Shown here: positions 40,686 through 49,164 of the stretch, one piece after another | Numbering within the stretch: position 1 is the stretch's first letter | Layout of the letters: every line of letters starts with the position of its first letter | Assembly: GCF_041261445.1 (NCBI RefSeq) | Contig: NZ_JBGCCU010000007.1 | Location: 248,001 to 312,000 of the forward strand | Direction of reading: 5' to 3' | DNA length: 64,000 bases | DNA from: Catenulispora sp. EB89 | GTDB lineage: Bacteria; Actinomycetota; Actinomycetes; Streptomycetales; Catenulisporaceae | The notes under the pieces: model-generated | What the model saw: only the letters and a program-made list of their open reading frames with translations | Database searches by the model: none | Told to the model about the DNA's origin: nothing | Translations under genes and position numbers: made by a program

Positions 40686-41324
40686 CTACCCGGCGGCGGC
40701 CCGGGACCCGGCTGCCGGAACCGGTGTGCGCAGCCCGAGCTGCGGGGCGACGACGGCCCAGATCTGGTCGCGAGCGTCGTCCATCGTCATCGCCGAGGCT
40801 CCGAGCAGGATCCGCGCACCGTAGCCGTCGGTGAGCGCGATGACCAGGTCGGCCAGCCGCCCCACGTCACAGGCTTCGAACTCGCCGGCGCCCTGGCCGT
40901 CGCGGACGATCCCGGCGATCCAGTCCCGCAGGTTCGCGTACAGGTCGCGGGCGACGGAGCGCGAGTCGGGGTCGCGGACGGCGCGCAGGTGCAGCTCCTG
41001 CCAGAGCAGGAAGTCGCGGCGCAGTTCGGGGTCCCCGGGCAGGCAGTCGTCGATGGCCCGGGCCAGGCGCCAGGAGTGCGGCGCCTCGGACGGCGGCACG
41101 CTCGCGGCGTTCTCAGAACCCGTGGTGTCGTAGGAGTAGCGCAGTGCTTCCAGGAAGAGCTTCTCGCGGGTCGCGAAGTGGTAGTGGAGCGCGGCGGTGG
41201 ACACACCGGCCCGCTCGGCCACCATCCGCATCCTGACCTTCTCGAACCCGGTCTCGGCGATGACCTCGCACGCCGCCCGCAGGATCGCCGCGCGTGTCTG
41301 CTCGGTCCTGGCTTCCGCGCTCAT
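40686..41324 (-). CDS. TetR-family transcriptional regulator of the Rieske island
   Basis: The 212-residue protein has the HTH RAAILRAACEVIAETGFEKV and MVAERAGVSTAALHYHFATR, and a BetI-like C-terminal domain (LDFLLWQELHLRAVRDP style). It overlaps the Rieske gene by four bases and so is co-transcribed with it. The divergent promoter at 42551-42683 holds a 16-bp palindrome that it probably binds. Confidence 0.92.
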   Translation of the reverse strand: MSAEARTEQTRAAILRAACEVIAETGFEKVRMRMVAERAGVSTAALHYHFATREKLFLEALRYSYDTTGSENAASVPPSEAPHSWRLARAIDDCLPGDPELRRDFLLWQELHLRAVRDPDSRSVARDLYANLRDWIAGIVRDGQGAGEFEACDVGRLADLVIALTDGYGARILLGASAMTMDDARDQIWAVVAPQLGLRTPVPAAGSRAAAG

Positions 41325-42550
41325 CGCCGCTCACCGCTCCCTTCGGTCGATCCCAGATCGGCTCGGATCCTATCGGCGAACCACCCGACGCCGGCTTCGC
41401 GACGCGACAGCGGCCCCGGTTCGAAGCCGGGGGTGCGGATGCCGTGCTGGACCCGGCGCAGCAGTTCGGCGTCCTCGTCGCTGGTGATCCAGCCGATGGC
41501 GATGTTGAGCCGGCGCGCCAGGCGGGTCCGGGCGCTGGAGCCCCGGCGGGTGTAGAAGCCGCCGGGGACGGCGACGCGGTCCTGGCCGGCGGGGACGGCG
41601 GTCCAGGCGAGCACGTGGTCCGGGTAGAAGTCGAGCAGCGTGTTCGGGTAGATGACGGCGTAGCGCCACATCCTGCGGTCTTCCGCCCGCAGTCCCGGCA
41701 TCGTCGAGGTCAGCCGCTGATAGAGGCGTTCGCGCCAGTTGGACGACGGCTTGTCCCGTAGCGGTGTCTGGAACAGGACATAGTCCTCGGCCTCCTCGGT
41801 GATCCGGTAGTTCTGGTAGTCGAGCAGCCGCATCAGTCCGGGGTGGGCCACCGGTACGTGGTAGCCCTCCAGGTAGTTGTCGACGGCGACCTTCCAGTTG
41901 GCGCCCTGGACCTCGGCCCGGTCCAGATCGTGGATCCGGTCCCGGCCGACCGGCACCAGGTCGCCCCCGGCGTACCGGCCCACCTGCTCGGCCAGCTTCG
42001 CGCAGGTCTGGGCCAGCGGTGCGGCCGTACCGTCGATGTTGACGAACACGAAGCCCAGGAAGGACTCCACGGCGACGGTGAACAGCCCGAGCTTCGGCTT
42101 GTCCAGGCACGGGATCTGGCGGCCCTCCGGCGCGCCGACCAGCGTGCCGTCGAGCTTGTAGGTCCAGCCGTGGTAGGGGCAGCGGATCGCCGCGGCCGTC
42201 TTCGGCTCCGGCTCGGGGCCGTCGACCAGCCGGGTGCCGCGGTGCCGGCACACGTTGAGGAACGCGTTCAGGCCGCCCTCGTCGGTCCGGACCACCAGCA
42301 CCTCGCGGCCGGCGGCCCAGGCGGTCAGCCGGGAGCCGGGGTTCGGCAGGTCGGATTCGTGGCAGACCAGCTGCCAGCTCTTGGCGAAGACCGCGTTCAG
42401 CTCGGCCTCGGCCAGCGCCGGGTCGGTGTAGTAGTGCGCGGCCAGGGCCGGCGGCGGGGGTGGTTCGGCCGGGTGCGGCCCGGCTGGGCCCGGGGCGGCC
42501 TGCTGCGCGCCGGGCGCAGTGGTCGTCGCGAGCGGTTCGGTGATCGGCAC
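41321..42550 (-). CDS. Rieske non-haem iron oxygenase, alpha subunit, with a Glu in the bridging position
   Basis: The 409-residue oxygenase has the Rieske ligands Cys101/His103 (NVCRHRGTRL) and Cys124/His127 (RCPYHGWTYK). The mononuclear iron ligands are His231 and His236 in DNYLEGYHVPVAHPGL. The residue three before the first His, normally the Asp that bridges the two metal sites, is Glu228. Glu there is known in carnitine monooxygenase CntA and also appears in glycine betaine oxygenases, so a trimethylammonium or other amine substrate is plausible. No reductase of the usual type is nearby. GTG 42550 follows GGAGGG. It is cotranscribed with TetR. Confidence 0.92.
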   Translation of the reverse strand: MPITEPLATTTAPGAQQAAPGPAGPHPAEPPPPPALAAHYYTDPALAEAELNAVFAKSWQLVCHESDLPNPGSRLTAWAAGREVLVVRTDEGGLNAFLNVCRHRGTRLVDGPEPEPKTAAAIRCPYHGWTYKLDGTLVGAPEGRQIPCLDKPKLGLFTVAVESFLGFVFVNIDGTAAPLAQTCAKLAEQVGRYAGGDLVPVGRDRIHDLDRAEVQGANWKVAVDNYLEGYHVPVAHPGLMRLLDYQNYRITEEAEDYVLFQTPLRDKPSSNWRERLYQRLTSTMPGLRAEDRRMWRYAVIYPNTLLDFYPDHVLAWTAVPAGQDRVAVPGGFYTRRGSSARTRLARRLNIAIGWITSDEDAELLRRVQHGIRTPGFEPGPLSRREAGVGWFADRIRADLGSTEGSGERR

Positions 42551-42571
42551 AGGTCCCTCCTTCAGGGCTAG

Positions 42572-42646
42572 CTGACCAATTGGTCAGTCAGGTTCCACCG
42601 AAGTTGCCGGGCTGTCAAGAGTTGCTAACTAATCAATCAGTCAGTT
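42572..42646. promoter_or_regulatory. TetR operators in the divergent Rieske/42684 promoter
   Basis: CTGACCAATTGGTCAG at 42572-42587 is a perfect 16-bp palindrome. A second related element, AACT...TCAGTCAGTT at 42627-42646, shares the TCAGTCAG word. Both lie between the divergent starts at 42550 and 42684, so one regulator can control both transcripts. Confidence 0.8.
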
Positions 42647-42683
42647 ACGCTCCCGGCCACCGCATCGACCCCGGAGGTGGAAG

Positions 42684-43124
42684 GTGTCAGGACTGTTCCA
42701 ACGCCGCCGACCCGTGTGGCTCGGCCTCACCGCCGAACCCGAGCGCGAGCTGCCCGAGGCGGTCGCGGCGCTGCGGATGCGGGGCCTGAGATCCGCCGCG
42801 CCGCCGGCGGATCGGGCCCGGCTGTTCAGCGTCGCCGCGGAGCGCCGGAGGATCGGCGATCTGCTCGTCCACGGCGGTCAGCGGTCGTGGCTGCGCTACC
42901 TGCAAGAGGTCACCGCCCTGGTACGCGCGGCCGCTGAGGCCGCCCAGACCGCTCAGACCGCCGGCGGGCCGGCCGACGCAGCTCCCGCGCTGCTCGCCGC
43001 CGAGGTGGTCCTCGACCATCACACGATGCTCATCGGCCTGCCCGGCCCGGCCTACCGCCGGGCCGCGACGCAGCGGACGGCCCTGACCGAGGCCGTACGG
43101 GTCCTGCGAGGACTTGCGGGCTGA
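42684..43124 (+). CDS. Hypothetical protein heading the CoA-ligase/acyl-CoA dehydrogenase operon
   Basis: The 146-residue soluble, Ala/Arg-rich and helical product has no recognised domain. It reads LFQRRRPVWLGLTAEPEREL, GDLLVHGGQRSWLRYLQEVT and EVVLDHHTMLIGLPGPAYRR. GTG 42684 has GGAGGTGGAAG immediately upstream. It is first in the operon and ends at the possible first ATG of the NuoF-like gene. The conserved-looking LDHHTMLIG segment suggests a real protein, maybe an accessory subunit of the oxygenase electron chain. Confidence 0.75.
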   Translation: MSGLFQRRRPVWLGLTAEPERELPEAVAALRMRGLRSAAPPADRARLFSVAAERRRIGDLLVHGGQRSWLRYLQEVTALVRAAAEAAQTAQTAGGPADAAPALLAAEVVLDHHTMLIGLPGPAYRRAATQRTALTEAVRVLRGLAG

Positions 43125-43159
43125 TGCGGAGCGAACCGGAGAAAGGAGGGCAGGCGGAG

Positions 43160-44416
43160 ATGACACGGATCCATTCCCTGATGACCGGCCCGGCGCCGCT
43201 GCTCGGCGAGAACCCCGGCCGAAGAGAGACCCGTGACGACTACTGGCGGGCCGGCGGATACCGCGATCTGTCACCCGACGTGCTGTTCAACCGCGTCAAC
43301 GCCGCGGGACTGCGCGGGCGCGGCGGTGCCGGCTTCCCCGCGGCGGCCAAGCTGCGGGCGGTGCGCGCTTCCGGGGCGGTACCGGTGGTCGTCGCCAACG
43401 GCGCCGAAGGCGAACCGGGATCGGCCAAGGACCGCTGGTTGATGCGGGCGCGCCCGCACCTCGTCCTGGACGGCATGCTGCGCGCCGTCGACATGACCCG
43501 CGCCGCGTGCTGCTACGTCTACGTGGCCGACGACGAAGCCGCCGACAGCATGGGCCGTGCGCTGGCCGAGCGGGAACCCGTCGTGCCCACCAGGATCGTG
43601 CGGCCCGAGCCCACCTACGTCGCGGGCGAGGAGACGGCGGCGGTCCGCAGGATCAACGGCGGGCCCGCGCTGCCGACCGCGAAACCGCCGCGGCCCTTCG
43701 AGGCCGGGGTCGACGGCGCCCCGACGCTGGTCGCGAACGTCGAGACCCTGGCCCGGATCGCGCTGCTGGCCACCCGGTCACAGATCCCTGATTCGCTGTT
43801 GCTGACGGTCTCCGGCCGGGGCCTGGAACCCGAACTGGTCGAGGCCCCCGTCGGCACCTCGGTGCAGGCACTGGCCTACCGGGCGGACCGCCTCGACACC
43901 CCCGGCGTCCTCATGGGCGGCGTGTTCGGCGGGATCCTCGACCCCCGCCGCCTGGCCACCGCGCTGGAACCGGCGGCCCTGGACGCGGCCGGCTCGGCCC
44001 TCGGCTGCGGAGCCGTGCACTTCCTGGCGCCCGGCGAATGCCCGGTGGCGCTCGCCGCCGACGGCTTGGTCTGGCTCGCCGGGGAAAGCAGCCGCCAGTG
44101 CGGCGTGTGCGTCTCGGGGACGACGGCGTTGGCGCGCACGATGACCTCCGTGGTCGCCGGTACCGCGGAGCCCGACGACCTGGCCCGGCTCGGCCGGTGG
44201 TCGCAGAGCCTGCGCCGCCGGGGCGCGTGCGGCCTGCTCGACGCCGCGGCGAATCTCGCCGCCTCTGTTCTGCGCACCTTCGGCCCGCTCGTCGAGACGC
44301 ATCTCGACGGCGGCTGCCCCGGCTGCGCCGCCGACCGGACACCGGACGCCGACCGGTTCCGGGTGGAACCCCCGACCGTCCGAACCACCAGTCACCCCGT
44401 ATCAGCACCGCGATAG
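43160..44416 (+). CDS. NuoF-like FMN/iron-sulfur NADH dehydrogenase module protein
   Basis: The protein of about 418 residues has the NADH site GLRGRGGAGFPAAAKLRAV, the FMN motif VVANGAEGEPGSAKDR and an iron-sulfur region QCGVCVSGTTAL with a later Cys in RGACGLLDAAANLA. The canonical C-x2-C-x2-C is C-x2-C-x2-G here; a Cys pair near the C-terminus (GGCPGCAADR) might help. It lacks partners NuoE and NuoG. With the ferredoxin seven bases downstream it probably passes NADH electrons to the Rieske oxygenase or the acyl-CoA dehydrogenases. I chose ATG 43160 (AGGAGGG upstream); ATG 43124 is possible. Confidence 0.86.
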   Translation: MTRIHSLMTGPAPLLGENPGRRETRDDYWRAGGYRDLSPDVLFNRVNAAGLRGRGGAGFPAAAKLRAVRASGAVPVVVANGAEGEPGSAKDRWLMRARPHLVLDGMLRAVDMTRAACCYVYVADDEAADSMGRALAEREPVVPTRIVRPEPTYVAGEETAAVRRINGGPALPTAKPPRPFEAGVDGAPTLVANVETLARIALLATRSQIPDSLLLTVSGRGLEPELVEAPVGTSVQALAYRADRLDTPGVLMGGVFGGILDPRRLATALEPAALDAAGSALGCGAVHFLAPGECPVALAADGLVWLAGESSRQCGVCVSGTTALARTMTSVVAGTAEPDDLARLGRWSQSLRRRGACGLLDAAANLAASVLRTFGPLVETHLDGGCPGCAADRTPDADRFRVEPPTVRTTSHPVSAPR

Positions 44417-44423
44417 AGGAACC

Positions 44424-44621
44424 ATGAAACTACTGTTGGACGCCACCCTGTGCCAGGGCTACGGCGTGTGCCAGGAGAAGGCCCCCGCGCAGATCGAACT
44501 CGACGATTTCGGCTATGCCGCGATCCTCGCGCCCGAGGTCCCGGCCGGCGGCGAGGCGGCCGCCGAGGCGGCCGTGGCCGCCTGCCCCAACCGCGCGCTG
44601 CGGCTGGAGCCGCGGCGATGA
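44424..44621 (+). CDS. Small ferredoxin, [3Fe-4S] type
   Basis: The 65-residue protein has three Cys: Cys10 and Cys16 in LCQGYGVCQEKAP and a later Cys followed by Pro (AACPNRAL). This is the pattern of the short ferredoxins usually paired with actinobacterial P450s. No P450 is in this operon, so the partners are probably the NuoF-like flavoprotein and the Rieske oxygenase. Its stop overlaps the CoA ligase start. Confidence 0.9.
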   Translation: MKLLLDATLCQGYGVCQEKAPAQIELDDFGYAAILAPEVPAGGEAAAEAAVAACPNRALRLEPRR

Positions 44622-46726
44622 GCCGCGACCTGGCCCCGCTGTTCGACCCGGTGTCGGTGGCCGTGGTCGGCGCGAGCGACGATCCGGCGAAGTACGGGCA
44701 CGCCATCGCCGCGCAGGCGCTGCGCGCGTCGCACCGCCGGCCGATCCACCTGGTGAACCGGCGCGCCGGCACCGTGCTCGGCCGGGCCGCGGCGCCCAGC
44801 CTCGGCGCGCTCGGCGAGCCGCTCGGGCTGGTCGTGGTCTCGGTCCCGGCCCCGGCCTACGAGCAGACCGTCGAGGAGGCCCTGGCCTGCGGCGCCACCG
44901 CGATCGTCGCGGTCACCGCGGGCTTCGCCGAGACCGGCGCCGCCGGGCTCGCGCGGCAGCGGGCCGTCGCCGAGAAGGTGCGCGCCGCCGGCGCGGTCCT
45001 GGTCGGGCCGAACTGCCTGGGCATCGCCGACAACACGACCGAGCTGTATCTGGCCTCTGACACCTTCGACCTCGGCGGGGTCGCGCTGCTGAGCCAGAGC
45101 GGGAACCTCGCGCTGGAGCTCCAGCTCGCCTTCGCGCCGCACGGCCTGGGCTTCTCCCGGTTCGTCTCGCTCGGCAACCAGTCCGACGTCACGCTCGTGG
45201 ACCTGGTCCGGGACTGCGCGCGGCACGAGGCCACGAAGGCGATCGCGGTGTACGCCGAGGACTTCGGCGACGGCCGGGCGTTCGCGCGGGCGGCCGCCGC
45301 GGCGGGCAAGCCGGTGGTGCTGCTCAGCGCCGGACGCGGGCCGGCGGCGGCGCGCAGCGCGGCGTCGCACACCGGCGCGCTGACCACGTCGTCGGACGTC
45401 GTCGCGGCCGCGTGCCGGGACGCCGGCGTGGAACTGGTGCGCACGCCGCGGGAGATGACCGCCGTCCTGGCGGCCGTCGCCGGCGGTCGCCGGGCGCGCG
45501 GCCGCCGGGTCGCGGTGTTCACCGACGGCGGCGGGCACGGCGTCGTCGCCGCGGACGCCGCCGAGGCCGCCGGGTTCGAGGTGCCCGAGCTCGGTGCGCA
45601 GGTCCGGGAACGGCTGGCCGGGCAGTTGTGGGGCCCCTCGGCGCTCGGCAACCCGGTCGACCTGGCGGGCATGGGGGAGCAGGACCCGATGTCGTACGCG
45701 GCCGTGGTCCGGACGCTGCTGGACGCCGACGAGGTCGACGCCGTCCTGATGACCGGGTACTTCGGCGGGTACTCCGCCGACACCGGCGGCCTCGGCGGTG
45801 CGGCCGGGACGCTCGGCGCGGCCGAGCTCGCCGCCGCCGATTCCATCGCCCGGGCGGTGCGGGCCTCTCCGAAGCCGGTCGTGGCGCAGTCGATGTATCC
45901 GGACGCGCCGAGCTGTCAGAACCTGCAGGCCGCGGGCATACCGGTGTTCGCGGCGATCGAGGACGCGGCGCGGGCGCTGGCGGCCGTCGTGGTGCCCGAG
46001 GCAGGCGAGGATGGCCAGGGCGGCCAGGGCGGTGCGTCGGCGATCGAGCCGTTGCCTGAACCCGCCGCACCCATGACCGACACCGGCTACTACGCCACCC
46101 GCTCCCTGCTGGCCGAAGCAGGCTTGCGATTTCCCGACTCGGCCGAGATCAGCAGCGAGGATGAGCTCCGGGCGTTCGCGCGCAGTACATCAGGCCCCTT
46201 CGTTCTCAAGGCTCTGCATCTGCTCCACAAGTCCGACGCCGGCGGTGTCGCCCTGAACCTCGCCGACGAGCAGGCCCTGACGGCCGCGTACCGCGAGATG
46301 CACGCGCGCCTGTCCGCACCGTCCTACTCGGTGGAGCAGATGGCGGACCTGGCGAACGGCGTCGAGCTGATCGTCGGCGTGAACCGCGACCCGCGCTTCG
46401 GCCCGATCGTGATGGTGGGCCTCGGCGGGGTGTTCACCGAAGTCCTCGGCGATGTCGTGTTCGCCCTCGCCCCGGTCTCGGCCGCCCGCGCGGAGACGAT
46501 GCTGCGCGATCTGCGCTGCGCCGCCCTCCTGACCGGGGTACGCGGCCGGCCGGCGGTCGACGTGGCCGCCGCCGCGAAGGCCATCGAGCAGATCACCCGG
46601 GTCGCCGCCGCCCAGCACGATCTCGCCGAGTTCGAGGTCAACCCGCTGCTGGCCCTGCCGTCCGGGGCGCTCGCCCTGGACGCCCGGGCCGTGCCGCTGT
46701 TCCCACCGTCCCTTTCCGACTACTGA
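44618..46726 (+). CDS. NDP-forming acyl-CoA synthetase (acetate-CoA ligase family)
   Basis: The 702-residue protein has the CoA-binding domain (DPVSVAVVGASDDPAKYG), two succinyl-CoA-ligase-like domains with the phospho-His in ARSAASHTGALTTSSDVV, and a C-terminal ATP-grasp domain (FVLKALHLLHKSDAGGVALN, VMVGLGGVFTEVLGDVVFAL). It makes an acyl-CoA from an acid with ATP hydrolysed to ADP. The following acyl-CoA dehydrogenases and hydroxyacyl-CoA dehydrogenase imply beta-oxidation-like processing of that acyl-CoA. A Gly/Gln linker precedes the ATP-grasp domain. ATG 44618 overlaps the ferredoxin stop. Confidence 0.93.
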   Translation: MSRDLAPLFDPVSVAVVGASDDPAKYGHAIAAQALRASHRRPIHLVNRRAGTVLGRAAAPSLGALGEPLGLVVVSVPAPAYEQTVEEALACGATAIVAVTAGFAETGAAGLARQRAVAEKVRAAGAVLVGPNCLGIADNTTELYLASDTFDLGGVALLSQSGNLALELQLAFAPHGLGFSRFVSLGNQSDVTLVDLVRDCARHEATKAIAVYAEDFGDGRAFARAAAAAGKPVVLLSAGRGPAAARSAASHTGALTTSSDVVAAACRDAGVELVRTPREMTAVLAAVAGGRRARGRRVAVFTDGGGHGVVAADAAEAAGFEVPELGAQVRERLAGQLWGPSALGNPVDLAGMGEQDPMSYAAVVRTLLDADEVDAVLMTGYFGGYSADTGGLGGAAGTLGAAELAAADSIARAVRASPKPVVAQSMYPDAPSCQNLQAAGIPVFAAIEDAARALAAVVVPEAGEDGQGGQGGASAIEPLPEPAAPMTDTGYYATRSLLAEAGLRFPDSAEISSEDELRAFARSTSGPFVLKALHLLHKSDAGGVALNLADEQALTAAYREMHARLSAPSYSVEQMADLANGVELIVGVNRDPRFGPIVMVGLGGVFTEVLGDVVFALAPVSAARAETMLRDLRCAALLTGVRGRPAVDVAAAAKAIEQITRVAAAQHDLAEFEVNPLLALPSGALALDARAVPLFPPSLSDY

Positions 46727-46736
46727 GGAGCCCGAT

Positions 46737-47996
46737 ATGGAGTTCCGATACACGCCCGCGCAGCGGGACCTCAAACAGCGCGTCGCCGATTACGTCAAGC
46801 TCCTGATGCAGTACGAGGACCAGGCCGAGCAAGCGCGCGGTGCGCTCCCCAAGGAGACCGTCAGGGAACTGACGCGCGCGGCGATGGACGCCGGCGTCTA
46901 CGCGATCAACATGCCGGTCGAGTGGGGCGGCCCCGGGCTGTCGCTGTTGGACCAGGTCATCGTCGAGGAGGAGTTCGGCAAGGCGACGAACTGCCTGTGG
47001 GACATCCCCTGGCGGCCGTCGAACGTCCTGGCCTATGGCACGCCGGAGCAGCGCGAGAAGTACCTGCTGCCGATCATCCGGGGCGAGAAGTTCGACGCTT
47101 TCGCGGTCACCGAGCCCGACGCCGGCTCCGATCCCGCCAGTGGCGTCACGATCGCCCGGCGGACCGCGGGCGGCTGGCTGCTCAGCGGCGAGAAGTGGTT
47201 CGTGACCTGCGGCGACATCGCCGACTTCCTGCTGGTGCAGGCCGACGCGCTGGTGGAGGCCGCGGACGGTTCCGGCCCGGAGAAGCTCGCCACGCTGTTC
47301 TTCGTCGACAAGAACGCGCCGGGCCTGAAGATGACACGGGTCCCGCACTTCATGCACCACGCGGTCAACGGGCATCCCGAGTTCACGCTCACCGACGTCT
47401 TCGTCGCCGACGAGGACGTGCTCGGCGAGATCGGCCAGGGCTACGAGCTGACCAAGGAGTGGTTCACCGACGAGCGCCTGATGATCGCCGCGCGCACCGT
47501 CGGCGCCGCCGAGCGCGCGTTGCAGGAGGCCCGCGACTGGGCCGTGGAGCGCCAGGCGTTCGGCAAGCCGATCGCCGAGTTCCAGCTGATCCAGGCCATG
47601 CTCGCGGACTGCGCCGTCGACATCGCGGTCAACCGGGCCTACACCCACCAGGTCGCGTGGGAGGCCGACCAGCCGGACACCGACCGCAAGACCCTGCACG
47701 CCAAGGCCTCGACCGCCAAGCTCGCCGCGAGCGAGGCGGCCGGCCGGGTCGCCGACCGCTGCGTGCAGATCTTCGGCGGCCGCGGCTACGACAGCGCGTA
47801 CGCCGTCGAGCGCATCTTCCGCGAGCTGCGCGTGGACCGGATCTGGGAGGGGACCTCGGAGATCCAGCGCGTGATCATCGCCAACGAGCTGATCAAGCGC
47901 GGTACCCGGGCGCTCGCGGTGCCCGGCCCCGCCCTCACCCACCCCGACCTCATCAGCCCTGCCCACACCCGCCCCGCCCCTGAGAACGAGGACTGA
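46737..47996 (+). CDS. Acyl-CoA dehydrogenase (first of a pair)
   Basis: The 419-residue flavoenzyme has FAVTEPDAGSDPASG (FAD contact), LSGEKWFVTCGDIADFLLV, VQIFGGRGYDSAYAVERIFR and the catalytic Glu in RIWEGTSEIQRV. It removes hydrogens from carbons 2 and 3 of an acyl-CoA. It is 10 bp after the CoA ligase and one base before its paralogue, with which it shares most motifs. The tail (HPDLISPAHTRPAPENED) is a disordered-looking extension. Confidence 0.95.
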   Translation: MEFRYTPAQRDLKQRVADYVKLLMQYEDQAEQARGALPKETVRELTRAAMDAGVYAINMPVEWGGPGLSLLDQVIVEEEFGKATNCLWDIPWRPSNVLAYGTPEQREKYLLPIIRGEKFDAFAVTEPDAGSDPASGVTIARRTAGGWLLSGEKWFVTCGDIADFLLVQADALVEAADGSGPEKLATLFFVDKNAPGLKMTRVPHFMHHAVNGHPEFTLTDVFVADEDVLGEIGQGYELTKEWFTDERLMIAARTVGAAERALQEARDWAVERQAFGKPIAEFQLIQAMLADCAVDIAVNRAYTHQVAWEADQPDTDRKTLHAKASTAKLAASEAAGRVADRCVQIFGGRGYDSAYAVERIFRELRVDRIWEGTSEIQRVIIANELIKRGTRALAVPGPALTHPDLISPAHTRPAPENED

Positions 47997-47997
47997 C

Positions 47998-49164
47998 ATG
48001 GACTTCCGGCTCACCCAGCGCCAGCTCGACCTGCGGACCGCGGCCCGCGGGCTCGCGGACTTCATGACCAAGTACGAACTCGCCTGCGAGGAGGACAACG
48101 GCCTGCCGGCCGAGGCGCACGCCGAAGTCCGGGACGCGGTGCTGGCCGCCGGCCTGCAGGCGGTCAACATGCCGGCCGAGTGGGGCGGCGCCGGCCTGAC
48201 CATCTTCGAGCAGGCCGTGGTGCAGGAGCAGCTGGGCCGCCTGACCGGCGCGCTGTGGGACATGGTCTGGCGCCCGGCCAACGCGCTGCGCTTCTGCACG
48301 CCCGAGCAACGCGAGCGTTTCCTGGAGCCGGTGATCCGCGGGGAGCGCCGCGACTGCTACGCGGTGACCGAGCCGAACGCCGGATCCGACCCGCAGAACC
48401 TGACGACCACCGCGACGAAGACCGCCGGAGGCTGGTCGCTCAGCGGCGAGAAGTGGTTCGTGACGGTCGGCGACCACGCGGACTTCCTCATCGTCCTGGC
48501 CGCCGCGGGCGACACCGGCGCGCCGACGCTGTTCCTGGTGGACAAGGCCACCGAAGGCGTGGCGGTGAAGCGGACGCCGCGTTTCATGCACACGTTCGTC
48601 TACGAGCACCCGGAGTTCACGTTCACCGACGTCTTCGTGCCGGACGACCAGGTGCTCGGCGGCATCGGCGAGGGCTACGACATCACGCGCGCCTGGTTCA
48701 CCGAGGAGCGCCTGATGATTGCCGCGCGCACCATCGGGGCCGCCGAGCGCGCGCTGGAGTTGGCGCGCGACTGGGCCGTGGAGCGCGAGCAGTTCGGGCA
48801 GCCGATCGCCCATTTCCAGCTGATCCAGGGCATGCTCGCCGACTGCGCGGTCGACATCGCGGTCAATCGCGCCTACTTCCTCCAGGTCGCCTGGGAGATC
48901 TCGCAGCCCGACGCGGACCGCAAGACCCTGCACGCCAAAGCGGCGATCGCCAAATTGGCGGCGAGCGAGGCGTCCAACCGCGTTATCGACCGCTGCGTGC
49001 AGATCTTCGGCGGCCGCGGTTACGACCGGTCTTACCCGGTCGAGCGTCTCTACCGCGAGCTGCGTGTGGACCGGATCTGGGAGGGCACGTCGGAGATCCA
49101 GCGCCTGGTCGTCGCCGGCGAGCTGATCAAGCGCGGGACCGGCGTGCTGCGGCTGCCGTCGTGA
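47998..49164 (+). CDS. Acyl-CoA dehydrogenase (second of a pair)
   Basis: The 388-residue paralogue of the preceding gene has AVTEPNAGSDPQNL, LSGEKWFVTVGDHADFLIVL, VQIFGGRGYDRSYPVERLYR and the catalytic Glu in RIWEGTSEIQRL. Two adjacent acyl-CoA dehydrogenases may form a heteromer, as in some actinobacterial side-chain oxidation systems, or act on successive intermediates. Both keep the catalytic Glu, unlike the heteromers in which one subunit is inactive. The stop overlaps the next GTG. Confidence 0.95.
   Translation: MDFRLTQRQLDLRTAARGLADFMTKYELACEEDNGLPAEAHAEVRDAVLAAGLQAVNMPAEWGGAGLTIFEQAVVQEQLGRLTGALWDMVWRPANALRFCTPEQRERFLEPVIRGERRDCYAVTEPNAGSDPQNLTTTATKTAGGWSLSGEKWFVTVGDHADFLIVLAAAGDTGAPTLFLVDKATEGVAVKRTPRFMHTFVYEHPEFTFTDVFVPDDQVLGGIGEGYDITRAWFTEERLMIAARTIGAAERALELARDWAVEREQFGQPIAHFQLIQGMLADCAVDIAVNRAYFLQVAWEISQPDADRKTLHAKAAIAKLAASEASNRVIDRCVQIFGGRGYDRSYPVERLYRELRVDRIWEGTSEIQRLVVAGELIKRGTGVLRLPS

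Noticed and set aside
46737-49164. Adjacent acyl-CoA dehydrogenases as a heteromer with one inactive subunit
   Set aside because: Both proteins keep the catalytic Glu in IWEGTSEIQR, so neither is evidently inactive; a heteromer is still possible.
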